A stretch of DNA of 6,056 nucleotides, from NCBI GenBank assembly GCA_041619575.1, contig JBFKDP010000251.1, positions 1-6,056 on the forward strand. Reading direction: 5' to 3'. Below, in pieces: positions 5,992 through 6,056 of the stretch. Source of the DNA: Litorivivens sp041619575 (GTDB lineage Bacteria; Pseudomonadota; Gammaproteobacteria; Pseudomonadales; Spongiibacteraceae). The notes below the pieces were generated by a model. The model ran no database searches and was not told where the DNA came from. It saw nothing but the letters and a program-made list of their open reading frames with translations. A program made the position numbers and the translations under genes. Every line of letters starts with the position of its first letter. Within the stretch, counting starts at the first letter, position 1.

Positions 5992-6056
5992 ATGATCCAA
6001 TTCGACGACGTCAGTAAGCGCTACGAGGGCGGGCACACCGCGCTCAATCACCTGAG
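5992..6056 (+). CDS. ftsE: FtsE, cell-division ABC transporter ATP-binding subunit (5' part only)
   Basis: The frame from ATG 5992 reads MIQFDDVSKRYEGGHTALNHL and continues past the window end. It matches the FtsE N-terminus (an MI.F..VSK.Y.GG..AL.. pattern, the A-loop aromatic being the Tyr in KRYE); the Walker A lies beyond the window. FtsE pairs with membrane protein FtsX to control septal peptidoglycan hydrolases at the divisome. The position directly downstream of ftsY agrees with the conserved ftsY-ftsE-ftsX order. No strong ribosome binding site is visible upstream of the ATG. Because only 21 residues are present, the call relies on both the motif and gene order. Confidence 0.85.
   Translation, partial: MIQFDDVSKRYEGGHTALNHL

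Noticed and set aside
5697..6017. 106-residue + strand open frame across repeats B and C
   Set aside because: Its sequence is translated repeat (ARNDGF, ARNGATRRSP-type peptides), it overlaps the ftsE start in another frame, and such peptides are common false genes over these repeats.

Overview
The window looks like chromosomal DNA of a gammaproteobacterium with mid-range GC (mid-50s % by eye). The evidence is ftsY followed by ftsE on the same strand and in the conserved order, next to a WbpM-type envelope-sugar gene. The lineage cannot be fixed from this stretch; a marine Cellvibrionales-like organism is only a guess. Every gene I can support is on the + strand.

Left part (1-2205): the window opens inside a gene whose 3' end (1-393) encodes a low-charge, lysine-free, Gly/Ser/Thr/Ala-rich tail of unknown function. 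After 55 nt comes a 330-residue ATP-grasp ligase-like protein (449-1441). Its stop codon overlaps the ATG of a SAM-dependent methyltransferase (1441-2205) as TGATG, so the two are almost certainly translationally coupled. This ATP-grasp/methyltransferase pair is the part of the window whose biology is least obvious. It could modify a peptide, a small molecule or an envelope component.

Middle (2206-4331): a 149-nt gap leads to a full-length membrane-anchored nucleotide-sugar 4,6-dehydratase of the WbpM/CapD family. It probably supplies a 4-keto-6-deoxy-HexNAc nucleotide for O-antigen, capsule or exopolysaccharide. It lies at the right-hand end of what is probably a surface-polysaccharide or accessory region.

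Right part (4332-6056): this is core genome. ftsY (SRP receptor GTPase) is followed by the start of ftsE (cell-division ABC ATPase), which runs off the window. The two are separated by 337 nt that hold no gene. Three copies of a roughly 90-bp palindromic repeat, built from arms ending in GCAATGACGGG and CGTCATCGCGAG, lie in this part: one before ftsY, one starting 2 nt after the ftsY stop, and one just before the ftsE promoter. Each gene has its own candidate promoter directly after a repeat copy.
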